Source: Zantedeschia hybrid cultivar
Lineage: Eukaryota > Streptophyta > Magnoliopsida > Alismatales > Araceae
Direction of reading: 5' to 3'
DNA length: 64,000 nucleotides
NCBI GenBank assembly: GCA_030544215.1
Contig: JARZZO010000011.1
Span: 10,216,001-10,280,000, forward strand
In this document: piece by piece, positions 52,901 to 62,639 of the stretch
How positions within the stretch are numbered: position 1 is the first letter of the stretch
Layout of the letters: the number at the start of each line of letters is the position of its first letter
Notes under the pieces: generated by a model
Told to the model about the DNA's origin: nothing
What the model saw: the letters and a program-made list of their open reading frames with translations, nothing else
The model's database searches: none
Position numbers and translations under genes: made by a program

Positions 52901-55038
52901 CATTTTTTTTTTCTCTTCCATTTCATCATCTTTCTTTATTCTGTTAACATCGTACATATATAGGGAGATCTGTAACTCCCGTCCCTTCCCATTCCCCATC
53001 CGACTCTTGGACTACCCTTATTCATATTTCTATAACTCCTAAAATTAACAAAGACATAATGGGCCATAAATTGACCTAATAAAAGCACAAGGGAATGGGA
53101 GAGGGATCGTTTGCTTCGTATCCTGCATCACTCTATCTATATGTTCTTTTTACAAAAGAACTTGTGGCTTGTAAGGCTGGCAATGAGCCGAGCCAGCTAC
53201 TCGAGCTTGGCTTGAGTTTAGCTTGACTCGCCTCGACTCATGTAATCAAATGATCCAAGCCTGAAGTGCAGTCAAAACTCATTTAATTAAATGAGATGAG
53301 CCCGAGTCTCATCAAGCTCAGATCTGCTTGCAAGTCGACTTAGATTAAAATATGTAATATCCATTCATTACGTCCTCAATTCATAACAACCAAAAGCATA
53401 GGTGGGAATATTATAAGGCCTGCACGTTTAAGTATTCTCCAATGTGGGGCTAAAAGTCATAACTATGAACTCCCAGGATGCGTGCATGGCTTTGCACATG
53501 CACCTAGGGAGTTCACAATTGGGATTCTTTGTCTTCATCAGACACTAGTAAAAGTACCTGCCACCTTCGTCTTTAAAATTTGAAGATCCCCCATCTCTTA
53601 GCTCCAAACCACTCATCACCATCACCAAAGCCTTATCTCATGTATTTGGAGTTGGCTACATGAATCTTGTCTCTCTATCTTAATCTATCCAATATCATAC
53701 TTGTAGTAAGTAGTAACACGTAACAACGTCAAGTCCTTTTTAACTACATCTAACCACCTCATTTAGATCCTCCAGGTGTCTTTTATCCGCCTCCACTCTA
53801 ATTTTATCACATTTCTTAACCAATGCTGAACTTGGGTGACACATACACGACCAAACCATCGCACAACCTATTCTCCCTAAGCTTAATGTCAATAGGAGCT
53901 ACACTTAAATCCTTACATATATATTTATTCCTAATTTTATCTTCCCTAGTCTTACCAGACATCCACTTCAACAGCCTCATCTCAGCAACACAATTTTTGC
54001 ACATGATCCTTTCTCACAGCCAAACAATCGGAACCATATAATATAGCAGGTCTCACAGCCATCCTATAAACTTACCTTTGAGTTTTAAGGGGACTTGTTT
54101 AAATCAACATCTAACTTGGTTGATTCAAATGGATAAGGCTAAAATGTTGTTTCAACTTCACATATCAAAATTCAGGAACAATAAAAGAATAGACAGCTTA
54201 CCGCTTGATTTGCAATTACCCGAGCACACGATGTTTTCCCTGTCCCTGAAATCAATAACGGTAGCGATGTTTAGATATTAGTGCAGCATATAGTAATATG
54301 CTATCTATAAAGCAATATATACATATAAGAATAAGTACCACATCTCTGTATTAGAAGAACCTAGAAATTGCACTCAGTTGTTGCATAATTACCGTCATCA
54401 TAACATACATTCTAAGCGCTCATAGCACGCCCTTCAGCTTGAGCTTAAATGTAACCCTCATTGGCAGTATCGGCCAACATGTATCAATATCAGAGTGGTA
54501 CCGATAACAATCCAGGTTGGGGGGGGGGGGGGGGGAGATACGCCCAATACTGATACCGATATGTATCGGTATCGATACTGCTGTCCTTGAATGTAACATG
54601 CTTTATATATTGCTTAAAACCTTACTTGGCACATAACTGGACAAGTTTTTCATTGTAAACCAACTTGAAAACCCCATATTTATTACATCATATAATCCCA
54701 TTACTACACAGGTTACAACACAAGAATCAGGAATTGTGCAAGGATCAAAAAATTCAGATATTACAAATGAAAATGCCAAGTCCCAGAATACCAACTACTG
54801 ATTTAGCAAATAGTATATTAGATGGTTGGATATCATAGTCATTTTCTATGGCATTAACTAGGGACACAGTTTCGGATCATCATTCATATGTCATACATGC
54901 ACTAAAGGCTTACCCGGCGGGCCTTCAAACAGCACAGCTCGAGGTCGATTAGTCTCAAACTTGCGACGGGTGGCCTGAGCAATCTCATCATACACTTGAG
55001 GACTCTGCAGTGCTAACAGTATAGTGTCCTCTATCTCC
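41690..55038 (-). CDS. AAA+ ATPase (C-terminal eight exons)
   Basis: Exons on the minus strand: 55038-54914, 54245-54202, 51513-51382, 51299-51222, 45531-45449, 45373-45251, 42010-41950 and 41863-41690 (stop TGA). All phases fit and introns are GT-AG. They give 272 residues of one AAA module: ATRRKFETNRPRAVLFEGPP and GTGKTSCARVIANQA (Walker A, split by an intron inside a glycine codon), pore loop MSKFYGESERLLG, Walker B IIFLDE, sensor 1 AATNRK, arginine-finger region ALISRFD, then the small alpha domain SGRDIRDICQQAERCWASK and a basic tail. The start codon and N-terminus were not found up to 64000. Close relatives are uncharacterised single-AAA plant proteins. The substrate is unknown. Confidence 0.85.
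41950..42010 (-). CDS. AAA ATPase exon G
   Basis: 61 bp encoding MSGRDIRDICQQAERCWASK, the sensor-2 helix region of the small domain. Confidence 0.88.
42011..44578. other. AAA ATPase intron F-G, 3' part
   Basis: No coding sequence recognised. It includes a GA-rich patch (43900-43960) and short TTCCAATGATTGGAA palindromes (43823, 44008). Confidence 0.5.
44192..44241. repeat. (CT)n(CA)n microsatellite
   Basis: About ten CT units continue into about fifteen CA units. Confidence 0.9.
44579..45031. mobile_element. GATCGG-type hAT MITE, copy A4 (453 bp)
   Basis: The termini CAAGAAAAGTAGAATCGG and CAGGTATGCAGAATCGG (right, reversed) are flanked by a perfect 8-bp duplication TTCTCATT (44571-44578, 45032-45039). 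GATCGG-type palindromes are confined to about 150 bp at each end, with an AT-rich centre, so it looks like an intermediate between full-length elements and the shorter MITEs. It is in the AAA ATPase intron before exon G. Confidence 0.88.
45251..45373 (-). CDS. AAA ATPase exon F
   Basis: 123 bp beginning with RFDTMIPFSLPDQHNRMDIA (arginine-finger region) and ending with KVTEG. Confidence 0.88.
45449..45531 (-). CDS. AAA ATPase exon E
   Basis: 83 bp encoding IDGFEQEKSVVVIAATNRKQ (sensor 1) and DLDAALI. A 5.7-kb intron precedes it. Confidence 0.88.
45810..45998. mobile_element. GGTATCGG-type hAT MITE, copy B2
   Basis: The termini CAACTATGGCAATCTCGG and CATGGGTGGCAGTATCGG (right, reversed) are flanked by CTGTGGAA (45802-45809) and CTCTGGAA (45999-46006), 7 of 8 matching. 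GATACGTATTGGTATCGG-like palindromes lie at both ends, with a C-run and A-rich centre. It is in the AAA ATPase D-E intron. Confidence 0.8.
46007..47029. other. AAA ATPase intron D-E, part without recognised gene
   Basis: AT-rich intron. 46885-46950 is a long C run followed directly by an A run. Confidence 0.5.
47030..47690 (+). pseudogene. copia RT/RNase H fragment with internal duplication
   Basis: The + strand reads LVHVDDMVI near 47300, then YQRLVGKLLYLSHTQPNISH from 47553 and QFMHAPRPPHL near 47640, as at the copia RT-RNase H junction. An earlier diverged copy of the VDDM region lies at 47050-47130 in the same direction. It is broken throughout. Confidence 0.7.
47700..49350 (+). pseudogene. 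RTE-type LINE (endonuclease to RT), decayed
   Basis: The + strand reads NRNKIRLATWNIGTLTGKSL near 47820, EIKWKGSTTKRIEDFKLWYG, NGVGIIIDKEFKD and GDRLILVKLV (endonuclease of plant RTE elements), then near 49160-49270 VKNALKKMRVGKALRSNGIS and TEVWKNIG (start of RT). Stops and frameshifts are frequent. The sequence stops soon after the RT start. It follows the copia fragment without a gap, inside the AAA ATPase intron. Confidence 0.75.
49312..49587 (-). other. open frame of 91 codons, unrecognised
   Basis: Minus-strand frame with GWRRLTIWKDVGFH and EEEGPWRVNWEKGTEIF. It overlaps the end of the RTE relic. It may be part of a LINE ORF, but I do not recognise a family. Confidence 0.2.
50133..50445 (+). 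mobile_element. TRIM-like LTR pair, decayed
   Basis: Two direct repeats (50133-50241 and 50328-50430) begin TGTAGGAGGGCCATGTGGGG and carry ATAGTCC(C/T)ACATC(A/G)G. Each is followed by a tRNA-Met-type primer site (TGGTATCAGAGT at 50243; TGGTATTAGAGC at 50431). A related ATAGTCCCACATCGG occurs again at 50532. The two primer sites suggest an LTR-internal-LTR-internal arrangement. Confidence 0.6.
50550..51221. other. AAA ATPase intron D-E, part near exon D
   Basis: Low-complexity C run then T run (about 50918-50968). Otherwise AT-rich with nothing recognised. Confidence 0.5.
51222..51299 (-). CDS. AAA ATPase exon D
   Basis: 78 bp encoding IDSFAASRDSEMHEATRRIL and SVLLRQ, the conserved helix after Walker B. 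Confidence 0.88.
51382..51513 (-). CDS. AAA ATPase exon C
   Basis: 132 bp, 44 residues, with the aromatic pore loop (SKFYGESE) and Walker B (IIFLDE). Donor GTAACT. Confidence 0.88.
51514..52224. other. AAA ATPase intron B-C, part near exon C
   Basis: No recognised features before the TRIM insertion. Confidence 0.5.
52225..52653 (-). repeat. 3' LTR of the minimal TRIM
   Basis: 429 bp, TG...CA. Contains the five-hairpin array at 52274-52404. Confidence 0.92.
52274..52404. repeat. array of five hairpins with constant 7-base loops
   Basis: Five inverted repeats in a row, each closing a 7-base loop. Loops are CGTCGCA at 52282, 52307, 52341 and 52370, and CGTCACA at 52392. Stems differ: CCA(G)TCGG/CCGATGG, GCTCCGG/CCGGAGC, CTCTTCGG/CCGAGGAG (one G-T pair), ACTGG/CCAGT and TACCTC/GAGGTA. 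The second LTR repeats the array at 52752-52882. Confidence 0.85.
52687..52699 (-). other. primer-binding site of the minimal TRIM
   Basis: The minus strand reads TGGTATCAGAGCC three bases inside the 5' LTR, complementary to initiator tRNA-Met. Confidence 0.85.
52703..53130 (-). repeat. 5' LTR of the minimal TRIM
   Basis: 428 bp, the second copy of the LTR, with the same hairpin array at 52752-52882. It adjoins the primer site. Confidence 0.92.
53172..53345. mobile_element. fragment of the GAGCCGAGC-type hAT family
   Basis: It starts TAAGGCTGGCAATGAGCCG, the terminus seen intact at 24091, followed by GAGCTTGGCTTGAG-type subterminal units. The opposite terminus is not found. Confidence 0.6.
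53346..54201. other. AAA ATPase intron B-C, part near exon B
   Basis: No coding sequence recognised. A hairpin-forming inverted repeat of about 20-bp arms lies at 53466-53513 (GAACTCCCAGGATGCGTGCA and its counterpart). Confidence 0.5.
54202..54245 (-). CDS. AAA ATPase exon B
   Basis: A 44-bp exon completing the P-loop: TGKTSCARVIANQA. Acceptor ATTTCAG, donor GTAAGC. Confidence 0.85.
54456..54589. mobile_element. GGTATCGG-type hAT MITE, copy B3
   Basis: A 134-bp element with ends CCTCATTGGCAGTATCGG and CAAGGACAGCAGTATCGA (right, reversed), flanked by a perfect 8-bp duplication AATGTAAC (54448-54455, 54590-54597). It includes a G run. It is in the intron that splits the AAA ATPase Walker A motif. 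Confidence 0.85.
54914..55038 (-). CDS. AAA ATPase exon A (first visible)
   Basis: It follows acceptor TTAATGCAG and encodes EIEDTILLALQSPQVYDEIA and the start of the P-loop, ending GGCCCGCCGG before GTAAGC. Confidence 0.85.
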
Positions 55039-55960
55039 CTGCATTAATTTTGAGTGATTTCCACATTGTAAACTTAGCAAAACAGAGCAACAGGTGATAG
55101 GAACTCCATTTCAGGGGGTGGAAGTGTCTTGCCCTATGATTTATGGGACAACTGTGGACACAGGCATACATGTCGTGCATAGCAAGACTTAAGAAACAAG
55201 CCTTCTTTTGAATTTCTTGTGATGATGAGGAACCTATCCTCTCCTCTGATCATACAACCTCTTTTCATTCATTATAAAATTGATGGTGCAATCCACAACA
55301 ATTTTTGAAAAAAATTAGAAACAAGTCACAAGATGAAGTATATACATGTGGACACATTAATATGTACATGTACATGTAGATGCATGTGTAAAGTACGATC
55401 AATTGAAATTTATTTAAATACCAAAAAGGTAAACAAATTATTGAATTTTAACATTCAGGAAAACATTTTGAAGAAATGTTGAAGTGCTCATTTTTAATCT
55501 GAAGATGGACTGTCAAATATGCATGTCATGCCACATCCAAGTGTCTTACACAGCTTTCTCAAGCAAATATGCATCCATCAGTTGGCATCTTAAGGAGCAA
55601 GGCAATCATAGCTTGGCAAATTGCTCAAAAGGATACGAACATTGCAGGGTTTCGGATCTTGATGATAATTAAGGAGTGTTTGGAAATGCAGGAGTTGATG
55701 ATTATGCTCATAATCTAGTTGCGGAAATGATTTCAGGAAACTACAGTTTTTTTAATAATGAAAATTCTAAGTTAAAATAGCATCTGGTTGTTTCAGTGGG
55801 TCTTTGATTGGATTATGGACTATTGGAAAGAAGAAAAAAATTTAATGCCCTTGCTTTTCTACGGAAAAAACAACTTTTAAACTCCTTTCTTTTCTTTTCA
55901 AACTATCAATAACCTTTCTCTGTCAAAAATAGGAGAGCTCATGGGCATCCCTAAACAAAA
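55039..55960. other. AAA ATPase intron upstream of exon A
   Basis: AT-rich, no exon or element recognised. The missing upstream exons are not here. Confidence 0.45.
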
Positions 55961-58106
55961 AGCCAAAGCTCACTCACTTAGTCTAATACAAATAAAGTTC
56001 ACCACCCTTTCTGGCACTAACGCTTCCTTCTTGAAGATTCTCCTGTTCCTTGCATTCCAAAGGGCCCAAATGGTTGCATGAAGGATCATCCACCAAATCT
56101 ACAGTCCTCTTTATGAAAGTAATAGTCATTCCAAGAAAGGATAATCTCTCCCACTGAGCACAATTGGTTTCCCCAGCTTGGTGATAAGCTACCACACGTC
56201 TGTAGAAAAAGAGCATCCAATGAAAAATATGATCAATTAGACTTTACAGCATCTCCACACAGCAGGCAAATAGTATCCATCCCAATCATAAAACAAGCCA
56301 ACCTATCACGAGTTGCAAGGCACCCATGACTCACTCCCCATAAGATAACCTTCACCTTCAGGGGGGTTTAGGCTTCCAAATCTAACACAGAAATGGATAT
56401 CTAGAGCCACCATCAGCAATAACCTAGACCGGACTGAGAAGATCCCCTTAGGGTCCCATCTCCAAACCCATTTGTCTTGATGAGAGAAAATAGGTAGGCC
56501 CTGCAGCAAACGGGGTAGCTAGCCCATGTCCTCTACCTCAAGGTCTCTAAATTGTCACCTAAAAGTAGGAGCTTGTACTCCCCTGGGATCCCAAACATCT
56601 GTAGCCAAGGCCACAGGCTGGGAGGCAATACTACATAGCCTAGGAAATCTGTCACATAAGGTTGAATGTCCACACCATTTGTCCACCCAGAACTAATATG
56701 TCTGACCATCTCCAACTTGCATGAGGATACCAGCCTGGAGGACATCAATACACGATATGATACCCATCTACGCTTGTGACAGATTGTAGGTAGAGGAAGG
56801 CCACAAATCCCACCTCCTTGCTTTAGAGTAGTAGAGGTGACGAATAATATCCATCCATAGTCTTGTCTCATGAGTGCCCATCTTCCACAGCCACTTAGTG
56901 AGTAGGGCGATGTTGACTTCATTCAAGCTCTTGATACCCAAGCCTCCATTCTCCATGCTTCTACAAAACCCTAGCCCAATTGATATCATGTCCTCCTTTA
57001 GCAGAATCACTATTGCCTTTCCAGAAGAAGCGACTCCTAATAGAATCCATCTTCTTTATGACCTTGAAGATAGAAGCAAGTAGATATGAAGACTATCTAG
57101 AACCACACTGCACAACACCAGTCTCCCCCCATAAAAGAGAAGTCTACCTTCCCAATCTGCCAATCTGGTATCAAACTTATGGATGACCCTATACCAATCC
57201 CTAATCCTCAAGGCCCCCAACATTAAGGGCAAGCCCAAATAGGTGATACGAAACTCCCCTAGCTAACATCCAAGGATGAGAGCAGCTCTTTGGAGAGCTC
57301 TATCATCCATATGCATGCCAATGAGTTGACTTTTATGAACATAAGACCCACAAGCTAGAAACTTCATCAAGTCACTCCAAAATAAGTCAGGCAATAAACA
57401 ATTAGTCCTCACCAATAGAGAAGAAGAGGATGGTATCATCATCATACTGTAGGTCAGTAAAACCAGACCGCTGAAGAAGAAAGGGGTAGGCTCTCCAATG
57501 TCTCCATTCATCAAGACAACAAAAGTAGCATATGAAATACAGGCCTTGATCTAGTTCAACCACCATTCACCACATCTTTCGCAGCACTTGAAGCAAGCAG
57601 TCCCAGTAACCTGATCATAAGCCTTTTTGAAATCCGACTTGAACACCAGATCCTCCCTTTTCTAAACTTTCATAGCATGAATGGACTCATGTGTCACTAG
57701 AAATTTTTTCTGAATTTGTCTCTCTCTAATGAATGCTCCTTGATTCCAAGCAATAACCTTGTCTACCACCCTCTCTAGTCTAGATGCAAGAATCTTAGTG
57801 AAAATTTTGTATACCCCATTCAAAAGGCTGATTGGTCTGAAGTTAGCTAGACAGTCAGCTTCCTCCTTTTTGGGAATGAGAAAAATGAAAGTCCTATTAA
57901 GACCACTCAAATGAGCTTTGTTTTCGTAGAACTCCAGAAGAGCCTTAAAGATAAGATCCTTAACAACCTCCCAACAATGTTGAAAGAAGAACATCGGAAA
58001 ACCATCAAGTGCTGAGGTGTTATCCTTAGCCAAAGAGAAAATAGCCCACTTAACGTCCTCTATAGAGATTCCTCCTCTCCTCCTGGATCTAAGGCAGCAA
58101 GTCATC

Positions 58107-58345
58107 AGCAATGGAGGGCCTCCAAAAATCCTCCTTTGAGAAGAGCATGGAGTAAAAACTTTGGACATGGCGCCTAATATCTTCTGCCTGAGTGGCGGTC
58201 TAACCATCTCAAAGACTCTTAAATCAGCAATGGAGGGCCTCAAAAAATCCTCCTCCGAGAAGAGCTAGGAGTAGAAACTTTGGACATGGCGCCTAATATC
58301 TTTTGTCTGAGTGATGGTGGTCTCACCATCTTGAAGACTCTAAAT
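58107..58345. repeat. 119-bp tandem duplication in the LINE
   Basis: TCAGCAATGGAGGGCCTC starts both units (58107 and 58226), and TTTGGACATGGCGCCTAATA recurs at the same offset. Scattered differences show it is not recent. Confidence 0.8.
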
Positions 58346-58446
58346 CACATACAACCTACATTTACCTAAAGTCACCTTATGAAAATAAGTTGTGTTCCTA
58401 TCACCCTCTTTGATTCATATGTCACTTGGTCCTTGCTTCCAATAGA

Positions 58447-60092
58447 TGTAATAGTCCCACTTTTTATCATTAGAAAATAATCATAATAGCAAACAAAGTG
58501 GTACCGCTACCCGAACCAAATGGTCCATCGTATCTTGGATCATCTTGATAATTGCACAAATTATAAATAAAACACAAGAAATTTAATGACAGATCAAGGT
58601 GCAGATCGAGCGAAAATAGAGTTTCGTCGAATTCCTCTTATACAGAATTCTTAAAAAAATATTAAATTAAATTCGTGAGTCCAACTGTTATTGGACTCAG
58701 TAGGGATCATTTACTCCCTACTAATCCAATATTAGAATTAAATTTTCATTTATCAAAAGGGTGTGAAATAATCAATAGTCTTTTGAGTAATTGAATTCTT
58801 GAACTAGTTCATGCTTAAGTTATTTACCAAATTCTTTTGATATGACAATGTCAAAATAAATATTACAATTGAATAATGAGAATCGTCGAAAATCACAATA
58901 GCATGTATAGAAAAATATCTTAGATCTTGCTTTCTTTGATAAAATAAATTGAGTTTGCATCTTTCTTACTTCAATAATTCTTATAGAAATACATGTGCAT
59001 GCTTACATCATAAAAACAATAAGCCACGATCAGAAACTTAGTTATGACCCTTTCACCTGATCAGCCTTATTTTGAATCACAATCTTTCTTTCTTTCTTTC
59101 ATCTGATCGGTCTTTTTCCTTGCAACAGTAGATCTTTCAACTAAATGCCTTTTTCATATAAGGGATAGGGATAACCACTCACCAGTAGTCTTTATCTAAT
59201 TGAGCAGGTTGCCCAATGTTCTTGGCCGATTAGAACTCACAGCCCAAAGATATATCGTCATGACTCCAGTCCCAAGTGCACTCAAGTAGTTTATCTAACT
59301 ACTGCCCCAGGATGTTTCGAGTATGGACTACTATACCCCTTTATTTATTTATTTCTTTCTCTTTTCATCTCTCTCTCACTGTCCAACCCTTCTTTTCTCT
59401 CTCTAGTAGACCATCTTCTCTCTATAACTCTCTTTTTCTCTCTTCCAGATTTCTTTCTCTCTCTCTCTTCCTTTCTTTTTATCCTTCTTAATCTCTCATT
59501 CTTGTTCCCCAAGTCTGCCCCCCTCTATATATAGAGGAAGGAGGGAAAGAGGACAAGGGAAAGAAGGAAGTAGAAGGTGATGAGGTGTTGGGGTGAGGTG
59601 GTGAGTTAATGATTGCCTATAGGATAAGGATGCGAAGTGTTCAAGATGAGGTGTCCCATGTAATCAGTACATGGTAACGTGTCTTCTAGGAGGAGAGTTC
59701 TAGAGAGGATGAAGTGTCCTCCCCTAATTCTTATACCCTATCTTCTAACATAATTTCATTCATACCCTCATCCATCAATAATGATTCTTTTTGGCAATCC
59801 GAGGACAATTTTGGAACCTTAAAAAAATTTATATTTGGACCTTATAAAACTTATTGATTAACTTTAATACGCAACCTTTTATAATTGTGTTCATACTTTT
59901 TAAGTGTTTGCAAATATGTCCTTTGTCAAACCTATGTATATTCAATACAATTTTTATTAATAACTTAATTACACCATAAATTCACTAAAATCCTAAGTAA
60001 ACTTTTTCTTTTATATATTGTCAGAAATATAAGGATCACCCTTTTACTTTATGTAATTGTGTAAATACCCTTAATTTTTGTAGGTCATTACA
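58447..60092. mobile_element. solo LTR, 1646 bp
   Basis: It starts TGTAATAGTCCCAC, ends GGTCATTACA and is flanked by a perfect 5-bp duplication ATAGA (58442-58446, 60093-60097). There is no primer site, coding region or second LTR. It carries a TATA-like CTATATATAG (about 59525-59534) after a CT-rich tract. Its length suits a Ty3/gypsy LTR, but the family is not determined. Confidence 0.85.
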
Positions 60093-61757
60093 ATAGATCT
60101 CCTCCTTTGCAAGAATCTATTCATAATCAGCCTTCAGTTTATTCCTTTGTATCCTATCCTCCTCATCCATCAGGCCTACTTCTTCAAGGCATCCAAACCA
60201 TTAAGTTGGTCAACGATTCTATTCTTGGCCAACTTTCCACAAAGGGTCCTATCAATACTCCAAACAAAGAGAGAATGAGCCAAGGACCTAAGCTTGAGAA
60301 CCACAGTAGCCATAGTTGAGTTGCCCTTCACCTCATCATTCCATACCTTCAGCATCAAATCCACAAAGCCTTGATCCAAGAGCCAATACTTTTCTAGTAT
60401 GAACAACTTCTTTTTCTTGGGTCCTCTGAAACTAGTCTTAAGCAGAACATGTTTATGATCTGACATGGGGTGAGGGAGACGGATAGCCTGCAAGTGAGGA
60501 AAGTGGTCTTCCCAGTCTACTGAGACAAGAAATCTATCCAACTTGAAAAAAGGAGGAGACTCCCTAAAGTTGGACCAAGTAAACAAAAACATTCAGGGCA
60601 ATGAACTCCTGGAAGCCCCCCATGACACCCAACGAAGTTGCTTAGTCAAACTTCTCTACAAGTGAGGCAGTAACATTGAAGACTTGAAGTCGCCAAAGAC
60701 ACACAAGGGCTTGCCTAAGCATTGGTGAAATGCAAGCAAGTCCTCCCATAAAGCCTTTTTCTCTCCCCTACCTTATGGCCTATAGATATTAGAGAAGTCC
60801 CACAAAAAGTCATCCTCCACACTTCTGAATGTCAGGGAACCTACATTTCTACCCGCCTCCCTACTTCCAACCTCCTCTACTAGAAGCATTCCAGAGAAGC
60901 ATAAGGCCCCCAGAATTCCCCTTTGCCGGAGACCAAACACCCTTAATGAGGCTTCTCCCCCAATCTCCTTCATAATAGATTCCCTTATACTCCACATTTG
61001 GTTTCTTGGATACACAACACATCAATTTTACATTGCCGTACCATCTCCTTCAAAATGGCGCCTCTTCTCATTCCCCCCAATACCCCGCACATTCTAGGAG
61101 AATCCTCATTGGACAACCAAAAGAGCATGCCCCTCCATGTCTTCCACTCCCTTCTCCCCCTTATTGTTAACCTTACCTCCCTCCTTAGCTAACTTCCTAT
61201 TCCGAGCATCCCTAGCCAAAGCTTATTGCCACTTGTTAAGGATTTAATTGTAGGCTAGCCAAATGTCATTTTCCACCCCCTCAAAAGAAACCCCCATCTT
61301 CTCAGCCACCTCCCTAGCTAGTCTTTCCGCCATCCTTTAGTGAGGAACTCTTTGATAATTGATATCACCCTTCCCCCAATCCACCTCCTCCTCCTCTTCC
61401 CCTTCTACATCGTTGTGGTGAACACACTCCTCCGTCCCCACAAACTTGTCACAACATACTCTCTTCATAGAGGAGGGAGTCATCCAAACCACATGCTTCC
61501 CTGGAAAAGCCATTAGGGGGTTTGTCAGATGGCATTAACACACCCGAACAGTAGGGAGCATCATCCTCCCCCTTAGTGGGAGCCACCCAAGGATTAAGGG
61601 TGCTGGACAGTCCTCCCTAGAGCAGGTCATAGCTTTCCACAGCTTGGAGCAAGCTGTGGACTAATCTCTGAATCACCGGTGGCACACCTGGACAAGGAGC
61701 AGCATCCTCCCCCTCATTAGAAGCCGCACAAGGAGCTTAGGTGCCTAAGGAGCCTCC

Positions 61758-62213
61758 CTAGAGCAGGCCCAGGCTCTCCACACTTTGGAGAGGCTGTGGA
61801 CCGAACTCTGGAGCACCAGTGGCAGCAGGATCAACTGAGGGCCAAGCACCCCACTTAGCACCACCCATCCCCCAATTGTAAGGGCTACCGCCATCGAGGA
61901 CGAGGGCAACAGCAAGAGGGTTGCGAGCAACATCAAGCTCCTCAGTTGAGATCCCCTCCATCGCGGTTGGGCGAGGAAGATGAGAAGAAGCACATTTGTA
62001 TTTGGGTCCATCGCAAACCGGTAAGTCGTGGGTCTTCCGCAACAGACCTAGCCAGGAGCAAATTTGCGTCCCCCGAGACTTGCCCGCCAAAGCCTCCGAT
62101 CCTCTTGACCCGTCCAGTCCAACTTCCAAGCTGCCGCCTAGTCCAGCACCTACAAAGGCGAGTTGTTTGAAATTCAAAATGATGCATGTCACGCTGTCAC
62201 AACCCCCCTCCAA
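61758..62213 (-). pseudogene. possible LINE ORF1 region
   Basis: An open stretch of 151 codons upstream of the LINE ORF2 start, Gly/Ser/Pro-rich with no zinc knuckle visible. Position alone suggests ORF1 or leader. I do not recognise the sequence. Confidence 0.3.
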
Positions 62214-62421
62214 CTTCTCCCTCCTGCCCAGGCAACGAGAACCCTAGCCCCCTCCTTTACAATGGCAGCTACATCATCCATGAAAAGGATTCTAACAGGA
62301 CAGTTCTCCCATCTAGTTTGAGCTCTAGGGCATCTGGATACTCTCCCTACAATTCACCTTAACACCACCATAACCCTTAAAAGCCCTCAGCACCATACAA
62401 TAATGGGATCATCATCCACCC

Positions 62422-62593
62422 AACCACTTAAGGATGTTGTCAAGCCTTGATGCCCATGCGATCCACAGGCTGACTGGGACACCTAGGAGCCTTATAGGGA
62501 CCCACCCAACCACTGAAGGATGTTGCCAAGCCTTGATGCCCATGCGATCACACAGGATGATTAGTACACCTAGGAGCCTTATAGGGACCCCGA
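62422..62593. repeat. tandem duplication, unit about 86 bp
   Basis: The unit AACCACT(T/G)AAGGATGTTG.. with GCCTTGATGCCCATGCGATC and CACCTAGGAGCCTTATAGGG occurs twice (about 62422-62507 and 62508-62593). Confidence 0.8.
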
Positions 62594-62639
62594 TAGGCTT
62601 TAGTTTCGGTAAGGCACCCTGGTGGAACTCCCATAGGCG

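Larger units (their letters stand above)
52225..53130 (-). mobile_element. minimal LTR retrotransposon (TRIM), 906 bp, very young
   Basis: Two almost identical LTRs (52225-52653 and 52703-53130) start TGATGCGGGAC and end CTGCATCA. They flank only 49 bp, which hold a minus-strand primer site TGGTATCAGAGCC (52687-52699). A perfect 5-bp duplication CTCTA flanks the element (52220-52224, 53131-53135). LTR differences are a few substitutions and T-run length. No coding capacity or clear polypurine tract is seen. On the minus strand the LTR has a TATA-like CCCTATATATGTA (52476-52488). It is in the AAA ATPase B-C intron, same strand as the gene. Confidence 0.92.
55980..61110 (-). pseudogene. LINE ORF2 (endonuclease-RT), decayed and split
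   Basis: Pieces in order on the minus strand: VLCIQETKCG near 61020 (endonuclease active-site glutamate); LFTWSNFRESPPFFKLDRFL and MSDHKHVLL (60592-60400); then 58243-57662 with EDVKWAIFSLAKDNTSALDG, FIFLIPKKEEADCLANFRPI and SLLNGVYKIFTKILASRLER; GLGFCRSMENGGLGIKSLNE near 56960; WRWDPKGIFSVRS near 56460; and the C-terminal part to 55983. The catalytic YxDD region is degraded near 57430. It cannot encode an active protein. Confidence 0.8.
55970..62260 (-). mobile_element. L1-type LINE, long copy, interrupted by a solo LTR
   Basis: On the minus strand: a possible ORF1 remnant (about 62260-61200), ORF2 start near 61110 (MRIL.., NEKRRHF), endonuclease to 60180, then after the solo LTR (58447-60092) the reverse transcriptase (58243-56533) and zf-RVT/C-terminus to about 55980. 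It is the most complete LINE in the window but has frameshifts and a 119-bp tandem duplication (58107-58345). Confidence 0.8.

Noticed and set aside
52225..53130. Retrozyme (hammerhead ribozyme retrotransposon)
   Set aside because: Size and structure suggested it, but I found no CTGANGA..GAAA hammerhead core on either strand. The nearest, CTGATGC and CTGATGT, lack the required residue.
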